A DNA stretch of 64,000 nucleotides. Source: Castor canadensis. Taxonomy: Eukaryota > Chordata > Mammalia > Rodentia > Castoridae. Each line of letters begins with the position of its first letter. Position 1 is the stretch's first letter. The stretch spans positions 76,750,158-76,814,157 of the forward strand of contig NC_133395.1 in the NCBI RefSeq assembly GCF_047511655.1, written 5' to 3'. A program made the position numbers and the translations under genes. The notes under the pieces were generated by a model that was not told where the DNA came from, did not search any database, and saw only the letters and a program-made list of their open reading frames with translations. Below are positions 33,571 to 45,719 of the stretch, piece after piece.

Positions 33571-36500
33571 CTAATGTCCACATATGAGGGAGAACATACA
33601 ATTTTTGGTCTTTTGGGCCAGGCTAACCTCACTCAGAATGATGTTCTCCAATTCCATCCATTTACCAGTGAATGATAACATTTCATTCTTCTTCATGGCT
33701 GCATAAAATTCCATTCTATATAGACACCACATTTTCTTAATCCATTCATCAGTGGTGGGGCATCTTGGCTGTTTCCATAACTTGGCTATTGTGAATAGTG
33801 CTACAATAAACATGGGTGTGCAGGTGCCTCTGGAGTAACCTGTGTCATAGTCTTTTGGGTATATCCCCAAGAGTGGTATTGCTGGATCAAATGGTAGATC
33901 AATGTTTAGCTTTTTAAGTAGCCTCCAAATTTTTTTCCAGAGTGGTTGTACTAGTTTACATTCACACCAACAGTGTAAGAGGGTTCCTTTTTCCACGCAT
34001 CCTCGCCAACACCTGTTGGTGGTGGTGTTGCTAATGATGGCTATTCTAACAGGGGTGAGGTGGAATGTTAGTGTGGTTTTAATTTGCATTTCCTTTATTG
34101 CTAGAGATGGTGAGCATTTTTGCATGTGTTTTTCAGCCATTTGAATTTCTTCTTTTGAGAAAGTTCTGCTTAGTTCTTTTGCCCATTTCTTTATTGGTTC
34201 ATTAGTTTTGGGAGAATTTAGTTTTTTAAGTTCCCTATATATTCTGGTTATCAGTCCTTTGTCTGATGTTTAGCTGGCAAATATTTTCTCCCACTCTGTG
34301 GGTGTTCTCTTCAGTTTAGAGACCATTTCTTTTGATGAACAGAAGCTTTTTAGCTTTATGAGGTCCCATTTATCTATGCTATCTCTTAGTTGCTGTGCTG
34401 CTGGGGTTTCATTGAGAAAGTTCTTACCTATACCTACTAACTCCAGAGTATTTCCTACTCTTTCCTGTATCAACTTTAGAGTTTGTGGTCTGATATTAAG
34501 ATCCTTGATCCATTTTGAGTTAATCTTGGTATAGGGTGATATACATGGATCTAGTTTCAGTTTTTTGCAGACTGCTAACCAGTTTTCCCAGCAGTTTTTG
34601 TTGAAGAGGCTGCTATTTCTCCATCGTATATTTTTAGTGCCTTTGTCAAAGACAAGTTGATTATACTTGTGTGGCTTCATATCTGGGTCCTCTATTCTAT
34701 TCCACTGGTCTTCATGTCTGTTTTTGTGCCAGTACCATGCTGTTTTTATCATTATTCCTTTATAATATAGTTTGAAGTCAGGTATTGTGATACCTCAAGC
34801 ATTGTTCTTTTGACTGAGTATTGCCTTGGCTATTCGTGGCCCCTTGTGTTTCCATATAAATTTCATGGTAGATGTTTCGATCTCTTTAATGAATGTCTTT
34901 GGAATTTTGAAGGGAATTGCATTAAACATGTAGATTACTTTTGGGAGTATCGACATTTTTACTATGTTGATTCTACCAATCCATGAGCATGGGAGATCTC
35001 TCCACTTTCTATAGTCTTCCTCAATCTCTTTCTTCAGAAATTTATAGTTGTCCTTGTAGAGGTTATTCACATCGTTTGTTAAGTTTACACCTAGGTATTT
35101 GATTTTCTTTGAGGCTATTGTAAATGGAATTATTTTCATATATTCTTTTTCAGTTTGTTCATTATTAGTGTTTAGAAATGCTAATGATTTTTCTATGTTG
35201 ATTTTATATCCTGCTACCTTGCTGTAGCTATTAATGTTGTCTAGAAGCTTCTGAGTAGAGTTTTTTGGGTCTTTAAGGTATAGGATATTGTCATCTGCAA
35301 ATAGGGATATTTTGACAGTTTCTTTACCTATTTGTATTCCTTTTATTCCTTCTTCTTGCCTAATTGCTCTGGCTAGGAATTCCAGTACTATGTTGAATAG
35401 GAGTGGAGATAGTGGGCATCCTTGTCTGATTTTAGAGGGAATGGTTTCAGTTTTTCTCCGTTAAGTATAATGCTGGCTGTAGGTTTGTCATATATAGCTT
35501 TTATAATGTTGAGGTACTTTCCTTCTATTCCTAGTTTTCTTAGAGCTTTTATCATGAAATGATGTTGGATCTTATCAAAAGCTTTTTCTGCATCTATTGA
35601 GATGATCAAGTGGTTTTTGTCTTTGCTTCTGTTAACGTGGTTTATTACATTTATTGATTTTCATACGTTGAACCACCCCTGCATTCCTGGGATGAAGCCT
35701 ACTTGGTTGTGGTGAATAATCTTTTTGATGTGTTGTTGAATTCGGTTTGCCATTATTTTGTTGAGGATTTTTGCATCAATGTTCATTAAGGAGATTGGCC
35801 TATAGTTCTCCTTTTTGGAGGTGTCTTTGCCTGGTTTTGGATAAGTGTAATACTGGCTTCATAAAATGTGTTTGGCAGTTTTCCTTCCCTTTCTATTTTG
35901 TGGAACAGTTTAAGGAGGGTTCGTATGAATTCTTCTTTAAAGGTCTGATAGAATTCAGCAGAGAATCCATCAGGTCCTGGACTTTTCTTTTTGGGGAGAC
36001 TCTTGATTGCTGCTTCAATTTCATTTTGTGTTATAGATCTATTCAGGTGATTAATTTCCTCTTGGTTCAGTTTTGGATGATCATATGTATCTAGAAATCT
36101 GTCCATTTTTTTAAGATTTTCAAGTTTATTTGAATATAGGTTCTCAAAGTAGTCTCTGATGATTTCCTGGACTTCCATGGTGTTTGTTTTTATCTCCCCT
36201 TTTGCATTCCTGATTCTACTAATTAGGTTTTTTTCTCTCCTCATTTTAGCCAGGTTTGCCAGGGGTCTGTTGATTTTGTTTATTTTTTCAAAGAACCAAC
36301 TTTTTGTTTCATTAATTCTTAGTATGGTTTTTTTGGTTTCTATTTCGTTGATTTCAGCTCTTATTTTTATTATTTCTATCTCCTTCTATTTGTTTTGGGA
36401 TTTGCTTGTTCTTGTTTTTCTAGGAGTTTGAGATGTATCATTAGGTCATTGATTTGGGATCTTTCAGTCTTTTTAATATATGCACTTATGGCTATAAACT

Positions 36501-37391
36501 TTCCTTCAGGACTGCCTTAGCTGTGTCCCATAGGTTCCAGTAGGTTGTGTTTTCATTTTCATTAACTTCCAGGAACTTTTTAATTTCCTCTTTTATTTCA
36601 TCGATGATCCATTGTTCATTAAGTAATGAGTTATTTAGTTTCCAGCTGTTTGCATGTTTTTTGTCTTTACTTTTGTTGTTCAGTTCTACTTTTACTGCAT
36701 TGTGATCAGATAGTATGCATGGTATAATTTCTATTTTCTTATATTTGCTGAGACTTGCTTTGTGCCCTAGGATATGATCTATTTTGGAGAAGTTTCCATG
36801 GGCTGCTGAGAAGAATATATATTGTGTAGAAGTTGGATGAAATGTTCTGTAGACTTCAAGTAGGTCCATTTGATCTATTGTATATTTTAGATCTTGGATT
36901 TCTTTATTGATTTTTTGTTTGGATGACCTATCTATTGATGATAATGGGGTGTTAAAGTCTCCCACAACCACTGTGTTGGCATTTATATATGCTTTAAGTC
37001 TTTCAGGGTATGTTTGGTGTAATTGGGTGCATTGACATTGGGTGTATACAGGTTGATGATTATTATTTCCTTTTGGTCTATTTCCCCCTTTATTAGTATG
37101 GAATGTCCTTCTTTATCTCGTTTGATCAATGTAGGCTTGAAGTCTACTTTGTCAGAGATAAGTATTGCTACTCCTGCCTGTTTTGGGGGGGCCACTGGCT
37201 TGGTAAATCTTCTTCCAGCCTTTCATCCTAAGCCTATGCTTATTTCTGTCAGTGAGATGGGTCTCCTGTAAGCAACAAATTGTTGGATATTCCTTTTTAA
37301 TCCATTTCATCAAGCGGTGCCTTTTGATGGGTGAACTAAGTCCGTTAACATTAAGTGTTAGTACTGATAGGTATGTGGTGATTCCTGTCAT
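33571..37391 (-). pseudogene. L1 ORF2 (endonuclease-reverse transcriptase), broken
   Basis: About 1,270 codons in several frames. N-terminal endonuclease: LTLNVNGLSSPIKRH at 37350, [10 protein letters not shown] at about 36965, and the catalytic SDH in [13 protein letters not shown] near 36700. [17 protein letters not shown] (about 35990), [16 protein letters not shown] (35600) and the catalytic FADD at 35290-35301. C-terminal cysteine region [18 protein letters not shown] near 33990-34040. Breaks include a G-run slip near 37190, a shift near 36975, and others near 36400, 35400, 34790 and 34260. This enzyme would nick target DNA and copy L1 RNA. The copy is inactive but only moderately decayed. 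Confidence 0.92.
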
Positions 37392-37469
37392 TTAGTTGTC
37401 TTAGTTGTTTGAAGGTTTGATTGTGTATATCTAAACTGAGGTTATTCTCTATTTTCTTGCTGTTTTTTT

Positions 37470-38713
37470 TCCTGTGGTTTGGTGCTGCCTGTCTTTTCAT
37501 GGTTAAGTTGGGTTTCACTTTCTGTGTGCAGAATCCCTTGCAGAATCTTTTGTAATGGTGGCTTTGTGGTCACATATTGTTTTAGTTTCTGCTTATCATG
37601 GAAGACTTTTATTGCTCCATCTATTTTGAATGATAGTTTTGCTGGGTAGAGTATCCTGGGGTTGAAGTTATTTTCATTCAGTGCCCGGAAGATCTCACCC
37701 CACGCTCTTCTTGCTTTTAATGTTTCTGTTTAGAAGTCTGCTGTGATTTTGATGGGTTTAACTTTGTATATTATTTGTTTTTTCTCTCTTACAGCCTTCA
37801 ATATTCTTTCCCTAGTTTCTGAACTTGTTGTTTTAATGATGATATGTTGTGGGGTAGTTCTATTTTTTCTGGTCTGTTTGGTGTCCTGGAGGCCTCTTGC
37901 ATCTGTATGGGAATATCTTTCTCTAGATTTGGGAAATTTTCCATTATTATTTTGTTGAATATATTACGCATTCCCTTCGCTTGCACCTCTTCTCCTTCTT
38001 CGATGCCCATGATTCTCAAGTTTGGTCTTTTTATGGAGTCAGTGAGTTCTTGCATTTTCTTTTCACAGGTCTTGAGTTGTTTAATTAATGGTTCTTCAGT
38101 TTTTCCTTTAATTACCATTTCATCTTCAAGTTCTGAGATTCTGTCTTCTGTTTGTTCTATTCTGCTGGATTGACCTTCCATTTTGTTTTGCAGTTCTGTT
38201 CCATTCTTTTTTTCTGAGGTTTTCCATATCCTGGGTGGTTTCCTCTTTAATGTTGTCTATTTTTGTCCTGAGTTCATTTATCTGTTTATTCATCGTGTTC
38301 TCTCTTTCACTTTGGTGTTTATACAGTGCTTCTATGGTTTCCTTTATTTCTTCTTTTGCTTTTTCAAATTCTCTATTTTTGTTGTCTTGGAATTTCTTGA
38401 ATGTCTCCTGTACATTTTGGTTGACCCTATCCAGTATCATCTCTATAAAATTCTCATTGAGTACCTGTAGTATGTCTTCTTTTAAATTATTCTTGTGGGC
38501 TTCATTGGGTCCTTTGGCATAGTTTATCTTCATTTTGTTGGAGTCTGGATCTGAGTTTCTGTTTTCTTCATTCCCCTCTGGTTCCTGTACTAATTTTTTG
38601 CTGTGGGGAAACTGGTTTCCCTGTTTTTTCTGTCTTCCCATCATTGTCCTTGGTGTTGTTACTGTCCCTGTACTGTGTGCAATTAAGTATTTTCTAGCTT
38701 GTAATAATAACAA
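37470..38713 (-). pseudogene. L1 ORF1, broken
   Basis: Frame 38713-38126 gives the N-terminus and coiled coil (heptad-like stretch ETFKKFQDNKNREFEKAKEE). Frame 38181-37798 gives the RRM (RRQNLRT overlap, then KRPNLRIMGIEEGEEVQ and MENFPNLEKDIP). The C-terminal domain lies in a further frame (ILKAVREKKQIIYK, RILYPAKLSFKIDG). One shift is near 38150. The second is at the A-tract at 37863-37868, the same place as in the plus-strand L1. The protein would coat L1 RNA as a trimer. Confidence 0.88.
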
Positions 38714-38714
38714 T

Positions 38715-39300
38715 GGTAATATTTAGAATGGAAGGGTGAGAGGAGATGGAAAGCAAGAAGTTAAAGAAAAGGGAAAAAGAAATAAACAGACAAGTAGGAG
38801 AAAACAGAACAAGGAATCAAACAAGAAAGTTTCAAAGGTATAAACAGGGAGCATTAGTGTACTAATCGACAGTAAGCTCAACAGGCATTAGAGAGACAGA
38901 GAGAGGATTGAAAATAAAAAATAAAAAGAATAAAGATAAGAATAAAAATAAAAAATAAGTAAATGAAAGAAATATATATATAAATAAAACAAAATGAAAA
39001 ATAGAAAATAAAAAAAAAACCCTCCAAGTTCAAATTCTATGAAGTTTCAGTCTTAATTTTGGTGTCCGTCTCAGTCTTCAGTCCTGGAGATTGTGCCTCA
39101 GATGTTGTTCTGTAGTTGTCTCATCAAAGGGTACACATAAAGTAGAACAAAACTGCTCAAAAAAAAAAAACCCACAAAGTGTCCCAAGTTCAAATGCAAT
39201 ACAGTTTCAGTAAGTTTTTCAGCATGCAGGTGTAGTTCAGTTGTTTTCTCATCAAAGGTAGGGAGAGAGAAAAAAAAAAAAACGTCTGGAGACAGTTCTG
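38715..39300 (-). repeat. A-rich L1 5' region with a diverged duplication
   Basis: Between 5' UTR and ORF1 (in L1 sense) lie AT/A-rich tracts (38920-39015). Two diverged copies of a unit of about 160 bases follow, each with CAAGTTCAAAT...AGTTTCAGT...CTCATCAAAGG and a terminal A-run (39022-39170 and 39185-39283). Confidence 0.6.
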
Positions 39301-39364
39301 TGAATGGTATCTGTGGCTGTGGCTTGCCTGCCTGCTGCTGTCAGCCTGCTGTTGCTGGAGGCGT

Positions 39365-39830
39365 TATTTATGCAGATCTCAGGGGTGAACTTAGCACTCA
39401 CCTGGCCCTGCAGGCTTTGTTTACTCAGAGTTCTCCTGTGTGCGAGCCACTGCTACAAGCTTTCCCCTTTCCAAGCACACTGGGGGAGGTGACACTGCAC
39501 CCACTTTCTCAGGCCTGCGTGTTTATTTACAGCTCATATGGGAAGTGGGTCTTCTCCCCTCTCCTGTGGAGTTTTCCTCCCACCACTGCTTTTACAACCT
39601 TTCCCACTCCTGATTGCTGGGCGGTGCTGCTGCTCCTGCCAGCTGGCATGTTTATTTACAGCTCACGTGGGAAGTGGGTCTTCCCCCCTCTCCTGTGGAG
39701 TTTTCCTCCCTCCGCCACTCTCACAAGCTTTCCCACTCCTGGTTGCTGGGTGCGCACCCCACCCCTGTTCCCGCTGGAGCCTCTCCAGCCTGGCCCGGCT
39801 TGTTTATTTACGGTTCTGGGAAAGATTCCC
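39365..39830 (-). repeat. L1 5' UTR, type 2, tandem monomers
   Basis: A phrase containing GTTTATTTACAGCTCA.(G/T)GGGAAGTGGGTCTTC and CTCCTGTGGAGTTTTCCTCCC recurs at about 39522 and 39650, with weaker copies near 39367-39430 and 39803. Unit length is about 130-150 bases. The long plus-strand frames across this GC-rich region are shadows. Confidence 0.75.
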
Positions 39831-40245
39831 TTCCCCCAATCTTCGGCACTCAGTGCGCCCCACCCTCTTTCCCATGTGTCTTTATTGTTCTTATTGCTTA
39901 TTACTCAGTTTCTCTTTTTTCCCCGGGTGGAGGTCGGTCTGACCAGGGGGCTATGCTGCTCTGGCCCAGGGTTGTCTGTGGGAGTACCGCAGTACCACTA
40001 AGCTCACCTTGTCTGCGTCTTCCCAAGCCATCTGGGTGCAGGTGACTGGCAGCCCTGGGGCCCTCCTGGTTTCTCCTTTTAACGTGAAGTGGAGATACTC
40101 TGCGCCGGCTGGAGGTGTGGAGGGGTCAAAGTTTTGCCTCTTCTCGGTGGTTTTGCCTGCAAGGTGTGTCTCCAGCTTCTCTCCAAGATTTCACTATAGG
40201 AGGCACGCTTTCTGCTTCCTCCCTCTAGCCACCATCTTGGAATCT

Positions 40246-43200
40246 CCTTTTTCTCTCTCTCTCTCTTTCTCTCTCTCTCGGGCTTTCCTTCTGGGGAACA
40301 CAGTGGAAGCTTCTCCCAAGCTCACTATGGCTATCCCAGTGGCAGCTAGCCTGTGCCACCCAGGGTTTATACTGGGCCACCACAGCTACATGAGTGGGAG
40401 CCTACCATCCTCAAAGAGAGGACAGGATTCAGAGTGACTGTATGACCCTGGGGAACATTCTCTCCCATGACCACTCTGTTTCCTCTACCTTCCTAGGGAT
40501 GAGTGGCCAATCTCTGTCCCAAACAACAGTGGGCTTCCTTTTTTGTCAGATTTGGGTCAAAAGCATCCCAAGGGAAAAGTTTATTAGCAGTATTTCCTAG
40601 GCAGACATTGTCTGCCCAGCTGGCATTCTCCCTGTCTTGATGCAAGCCATCCTGGGGCTTAAACAAAGACCTCTATTAAATATCAAAAACCAGGCACCTG
40701 CCAGCTAATTACATGTGACTAGCACAAGCTGCCAGCCTAGAGACACTGGGTGTGAGGCTTTGCTGGGATGTGTCAGCTCAACACCCCCTCAGCCATGGTG
40801 AAGGAATGTTGACCTGACTTCACTCCAGTTTCCTCTCAGATCTGACTTACCAAGAAGGGAATCTGAAAATGACTGGTGGAAAAGTAAAGTTTCCCTTCAA
40901 TCCGGAAGGGTACTCTGGCCAGAACAACTCCATGGTGGGACCTGAAGGCTGAGGGTGCAACTGCCTGGCCTGCCCTGAAGGCCCAAAGATGGCTAAGTGT
41001 TGGAAACCCTCCAGCTATTCCCAAGCCACACAGACAATCAGATCTCTGTACTTCTTTCACAGTTCCCATGGCCCAAGAGTGGAGGCCACCCCTTGTTCCC
41101 AGTGCTGTAGTTCTGCCACTAGTGGGGTGGAGCAATCTCTCATGCATTGAGCCTGGTAACTTTCTCTTTCTGTCTCTCCCAACATGCTCTCTCACTCCCT
41201 CCCACTCACTCCCTAGCTTTCTCAAACCCTCCCTTAGGATCCCTCATGACCCTCTGTCTTCTTACTCCTCTATTTACATGTCATTGCAAAGGGAGGGGGA
41301 AAAAGGATTTCATAATTGGCAAATGTTACCAGATAATTTTCTTAAATGTAAGGAATCTTGAGCCCCTCCATGTAGCTTGGAAATTAATAGATTAGACCTC
41401 TATGATGGTTATATTTCCCAGTGGCACAAGCCCCTTGAGGAATGCCAAAACTTCTGACTCAGTTTCTGGGCATAGCTAACCCAAAAGGGGATCCCTGCAA
41501 TCTGGGACAGACCCCCCCCATTGTCATTAGACATTTTTCAGTATTACCTCTTGGTGTAAGGGTCTCATTTACTGGCCCTAACAAAAGTTAAAAGCCACCC
41601 ATTTCCTATAGATTAAATACCATACTGCAGGGGAAAAAAATATTTCTGCTCCACCCACAGCATGACTTTTCAGGCAGACACAGCTGTTTTAGGACCCTCA
41701 GGTGCATGAGTAATGGCCCCCCACCAGGAACAAATGGGAGCAGGGTTTCTCTCCCTTAGAGTTGAAATTCCAGCCTTCTGATTAGGAGGAAGAAGAAATC
41801 CTCAAGAAAGCTTGATTAAAAAAATGCAAAAGGACATAGTGACACAGTGGGCACTGTACACAGCACTTGGCTGAACATGTTGCTGTAGTCTCCCCCTTAA
41901 AGAAAGAATTCTTTCCCTACCTATGCTAGCCCTCCTGGCCTTCCTGGGACCCTTTTACAATAGAATCTTGTTTAAACTAGAGGCTCTTAATAATTGGAAA
42001 TGCTAGATATGCAGGTTCCAAAATAAATAAGTGAAGACTTGGTCAAGGTCACACTGGTAAGGGTGGTTGCAATCTGGACAGAACCAAATAGCTTCCCCAT
42101 GACCATGGCCACAGGTAGTCATGGTCACAGGTGGTGGAAGGACAAGAGAGAAGGGGACGCCTTCTCCCCAAAGAAGTGTGGTTCTTCGTGGGGAAACCAG
42201 GTCTTTGGCCCTGGGTATGCCTAGGCACATGAGACCCTCCTTAAAGAGATCAGTTTCCCTTATCCCTCTTTTAGATGGGAACTCAAATTTCCCAAATTCT
42301 CAAGGGATTCCCCCTCCCCACCCCTCCCCACACACACTTGCTTATTAAGGCATTGAAAAAATCTGGACACTGAGAGCCTAAGGAAAAAGATCTTCATTTT
42401 CTCTGCAACCAGGCTTGGCATAAATATCCTTTGAGCAACCAGGAGTGCTGGCAAGAAGGGAAAAGCATCGATTATAAAGCCATCCTTATTCTTATTCTGC
42501 AGGAATGAGGAAAAAACCGAAACTTTGTAGAAAACTTTATGTAGGTGAGGTGTCGTTAGCTACCTTGCAGGCTTTAGCTCCTGGAGAAAATGTGAGAAAA
42601 AAAATGGAAAAGAGGGACCTAGCAGTATAAGAATAACAAAGATTTTTTATTCTTGGTGCATTCTTCCTCCTGTCTGCAGTTTGTTTTGTTTTGTTTTTTC
42701 TTGCTTGTGCTGAAAGTTTTGCTGTTCAAGGTCATTTTAAAGTCTTGTTTTCTTACCCAGCCTTAGTTGGAATATAATATTTCATAAGTCTTAGTAAAAT
42801 ATCCAAGCAACAGTTCACCAAAAGCAGAGGATCTCATTATCTTGTTCCCTCCACACCCCCAGGGAAGATTATACATAATCTACGGATAAATTGTTCAAGA
42901 GTACTCTAAGTTAATATAATTATATAAATATGTGTACTGGTCTATCAAGCCTTGGGAAAAACTTCTTTTGCCCCTGGAATTCCAGAAAACCAACGATTAA
43001 GGCTGATTTTCAGTTTTTTTCTACTGACAAATAGATTGAGACATATTTACTTATGTAAAGCAAAGTAAAAACAAAGCCAGAGTACACCCTCCAGATAGGA
43101 TAAAAAGGACTCAAAAAGGAGCCCTACACTGGAGGTCTTGAGACCTTGCTGTTTATTGGAATCAACAGAGCAGAGGTGGTTAGTTCAAAATAAAACTGGG

Positions 43201-43805
43201 GTGTGTGTCATTAACTCTCAAACTGAGCTATGCAGTATCTACTCCTTCCACATGTCAGGTGGAGGAAATTCTTGGCCTGGGATGGTCAGATTGAGCCTGT
43301 TAGTGTTGGGCAGCTCCATTGGCTACAGGTCAGCAGAACCCTGCTGTATGTCATAAGCCACCTGTTAATGTCAGCCATCAGGTTTCCTAACTCCACACTT
43401 AGTCCTTGTGAATATTTGCCTGTGTTCTCTGCTGATTTTTGTCAGGGTTTTAATTACTGAGATAACTGAGTCATAACTAAATAAAAGTTTATTTAAGAGT
43501 TGGTTTATGTAAAATCTTCTACATGACCTCATAATTGTGGTTAAACAACTATTGTCTTAGGTGATTCTAATGCAATTAGTACCCTATATGTGCCTGTGAC
43601 TAGGCTATTTGGGGTCACTGACACTGCCCCCTCAAATGATGGTAAATCTAAGGTTTTACCCCAAGGGTGACAACTAATGTGTATGTATAACCTCTAGAAA
43701 GTTGTGATGCTGTTGCTGGTTCCTAGATATTAAATATATTTGTGTTTTCCAAGTGTATCAGGCCTTCCAAAATACAAAATTTAGATAAACACTGTAACAA
43801 AAAGT
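40246..43805. other. No confident gene; possibly decayed retroviral interior
   Basis: A CT-rich tract (40245-40285) is followed by 3.5 kb with only short frames. Its position upstream of a plus-strand env remnant suggests a decayed interior of that endogenous retrovirus, but I could not recognise gag or pol motifs. No 5' LTR matching the 45212 LTR was found here. Confidence 0.35.
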
Positions 43806-43807
43806 TA

Positions 43808-44000
43808 GGCCAGGTGCCAGCGGCTCACGCCTGTAATCCTAGCTACTCAGGAACAGAGATCAGGAGGATTGCAGTTTGAAGCCAGCCCAGGTAAATAGTT
43901 TGTGAGACCCTATCTCAAATAACCTTTCACAAAAGTAGGGCTGGTGGAGTGGCTCAAGGTGAAAGCCCTGAGTTTAAGCCCTCTTCCCAAAAGAAAAAGT
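43808..44000 (+). mobile_element. Composite B1 + ID-like SINE, good copy
   Basis: GCGGCTCACGCCTGTAATCC opens the B1 half, GGAGGATTGCAGTTTGAAGCC follows, and GGGCTGGTGGAGTGGCTCAAG opens the shortened tRNA-like half. This is the best-preserved copy and the one most typical of beaver-type SINEs. Confidence 0.88.
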
Positions 44001-44559
44001 TAATGGTACTGATATACTGTTTTGTTAGTCACTAAATTGTCCATCAGAATTTTAACCATGGCTCTTTTAACTTTTTTGTCATTGCAGTTCTGATCCTCCT
44101 GTGACATTTACAATCAAATCCATGGAAAATGACTCTAACAAGTACCTGTCTTTCAACAAAGTTAGCTTTTTAAATATCTACTTTGGTAGATTTTTGTCAT
44201 TATCAAGAAGCCCACAGCCTAAGAGCAACTCCTTCTAAGCCTCTTGGTTGCTTAAATTTGGCCAAAAGGATCTAATTGGCACTGATTCCTACCTGACCTG
44301 CTTGTTGCTTCCCCCCAACGTGAGGCACTTAAAGAGAACGCTAATCCTCACAAGGAAGGATCAAAATGACCAATGGGAAAAATCTTCAGGTGAGACAGCT
44401 TAGAGACATACAGTTTGGAGACAAGGGGGGAATGCCATCCAAGTTCAAATAAAGTCATTCGTACCAGACCTCTCAAAAAAATTAATCAAAGCTAAGAGGG
44501 TTAAAGAAGTGGTTCTTATACATGTGTGGCTATCTGGCTTTAAAGCCCGTCTAGGCACA

Positions 44560-45060
44560 AACTTGTATTTTTGGCCAGGGCCTTGTACTGTAATAGAGAC
44601 AAAGTGACTTTCTACTGGCTCCAGACATGTCCGGTGGTACTTAAAGGTGGTGTTTTTCGTTTTGGACTTAAACAATGGGTTTTTCTTGGACTCTTGGAGC
44701 ACTGCCTAGCCTTAGATTTTCTTTTCACTAAACAGGGAAGGGTATGTACAATTGCCAATACTTCCTGTTGCACATATATAAACACTTCAGGCATTGTAAA
44801 GGAACATGCAGACTACACTGTCCAACAGACGAAGTGGTTCCAGGAACAGTCTCTCGAAATTCAGGTATCCACACAGGTATAGGATCAAATAAAATCCTGG
44901 CTCCCCTCCAGGACATGGTTCCTACCCTTTCTGGGTCCTATAGTTGCCATCATTCTCCTGCTTATCTTTGGGCCTTGCATTTGTAACTTGATGGTAAAAT
45001 TTGTCTCCTCTCGCCTTGAAAACTTCAAATTATAAATGCTGATGGGAATAAACACCCCCT
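44560..45060 (+). pseudogene. Endogenous retrovirus env, TM subunit remnant (plus strand)
   Basis: Frame 44571-44882 includes LALDFLFTKQGRVC, matching the layout of the retroviral TM disulfide/immunosuppressive-type region, followed by C-X6-CC (CTIANTSCC). After a stop at 44880 and a frame change, 44934-45030 encodes a hydrophobic segment (GPIVAIILLLIFGPCIC) and a short tail, as expected for the membrane anchor. It belongs to the plus-strand element whose polypurine tract and LTR follow at 45199-45212. The upstream SU part is not recognisable. Broken and non-functional. Confidence 0.75.
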
Positions 45061-45198
45061 ACTACCACAGCCTCCTGGATGGTCCCCCTCATGGTCAGCC
45101 CTATGCCTCGGGACCCAACATCACCCTTTTTCAACAGGAAGCAGTTAGAGACCAGATTTCATTGTCCCTTTTCCCTAACAGTAGTTAGGGTGACCACT

Positions 45199-45211
45199 GA
45201 GAAGGGGGACT
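45199..45211 (+). other. Polypurine tract of the plus-strand ERV
   Basis: GAGAAGGGGGAC immediately precedes the LTR start TGAAAGG at 45212, the normal place for the plus-strand primer of reverse transcription. Confidence 0.7.
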
Positions 45212-45315
45212 TGAAAGGAGAACTAGGATGGCAGGCTTGAGATAGAGATCACCAGAATCTTGGAGAGTTGCTTCTGAGAATGGCTGAAAGTGGCAAGCCC
45301 CAGCCCAGAACAGCT
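45212..45315 (+). mobile_element. 3' LTR of plus-strand ERV, left part
   Basis: Starts TGAAAGGAGAAC directly after the polypurine tract and runs to CAGAACAGCT, where the minus-strand provirus begins. It continues at 52651 (AGCTGGCCTGG), so the LTR was split by the insertion. Confidence 0.75.
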
Positions 45316-45676
45316 TGTTATGGGAAACTCGAACAGAGACACAGGGTGCTGAGGCAAGGAAGCAATGTTTAATTGTGCCAGCACAGACTCGGTGGCCTCA
45401 TGTCCAAAGGCCCCTTTGTTCTAGGGGCTCACCTTATATATCCTTGCAAGCAGCTTACAGAAGCAAGAAAAATAAGGCTTAACCCATATATGGTTATATG
45501 CAATCCTATAGGCTACTTCATCCTAGTGCTAAGTGCCCCTCTTCCCCTAGTGCAATGTGACCCTTTCACATTTGGATTCTTTAGGTTTTATCTCTCTGCT
45601 ATGCCATCCCTTCCCCCTGCTACTTTACCAGAACACAGGTCTGTCTGTTTCTCTTCTGGTCCTCCTTCCTGCTACA
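45316..45676 (-). mobile_element. 3' LTR of the minus-strand provirus
   Basis: About 361 bp. On the minus strand it starts TGTAGCAGGAAGG and ends CATAACA. It has a TATA-type GATATATAAGG and an ATTAAA-type poly(A) signal (45371 region). It pairs with 52287-52651. Confidence 0.93.
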
Positions 45677-45681
45677 GTATT

Positions 45682-45690
45682 CCCCTCTTT
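45682..45690 (-). other. Polypurine tract of the minus-strand provirus
   Basis: Minus strand AAAGAGGGG, a few bases before the LTR start, as expected. Confidence 0.8.
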
Positions 45691-45719
45691 GATGCTCGGA
45701 CCCACCTAGGTCAAAGAGC

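Larger units (their letters stand above)
33347..40245 (-). mobile_element. Nearly full-length L1, minus strand
   Basis: Read on the minus strand: 5' start GATTCCAAGATGGTGGC at about 40245, GC-rich 5' UTR with tandem units, an A-rich region, ORF1 (38713 to about 37470), ORF2 (37391 to 33571) and a 3' UTR to about 33347 with no poly(A) end visible at that border. Length about 6.9 kb. Both ORFs are broken but have clear domains. The 3' end is lost or displaced at the junction with the plus-strand L1; the L1 3' UTR piece at 30290-30738 may be its missing end. Confidence 0.9.

Noticed and set aside
39300-40437. Long plus-strand frames of 134-233 codons
   Set aside because: They are antisense to the GC-rich, tandemly repeated L1 5' UTR of the minus-strand L1.
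44445-44702. Minus-strand frames over the plus-strand env remnant
   Set aside because: Shadow frames; the recognisable retroviral motifs are on the plus strand.
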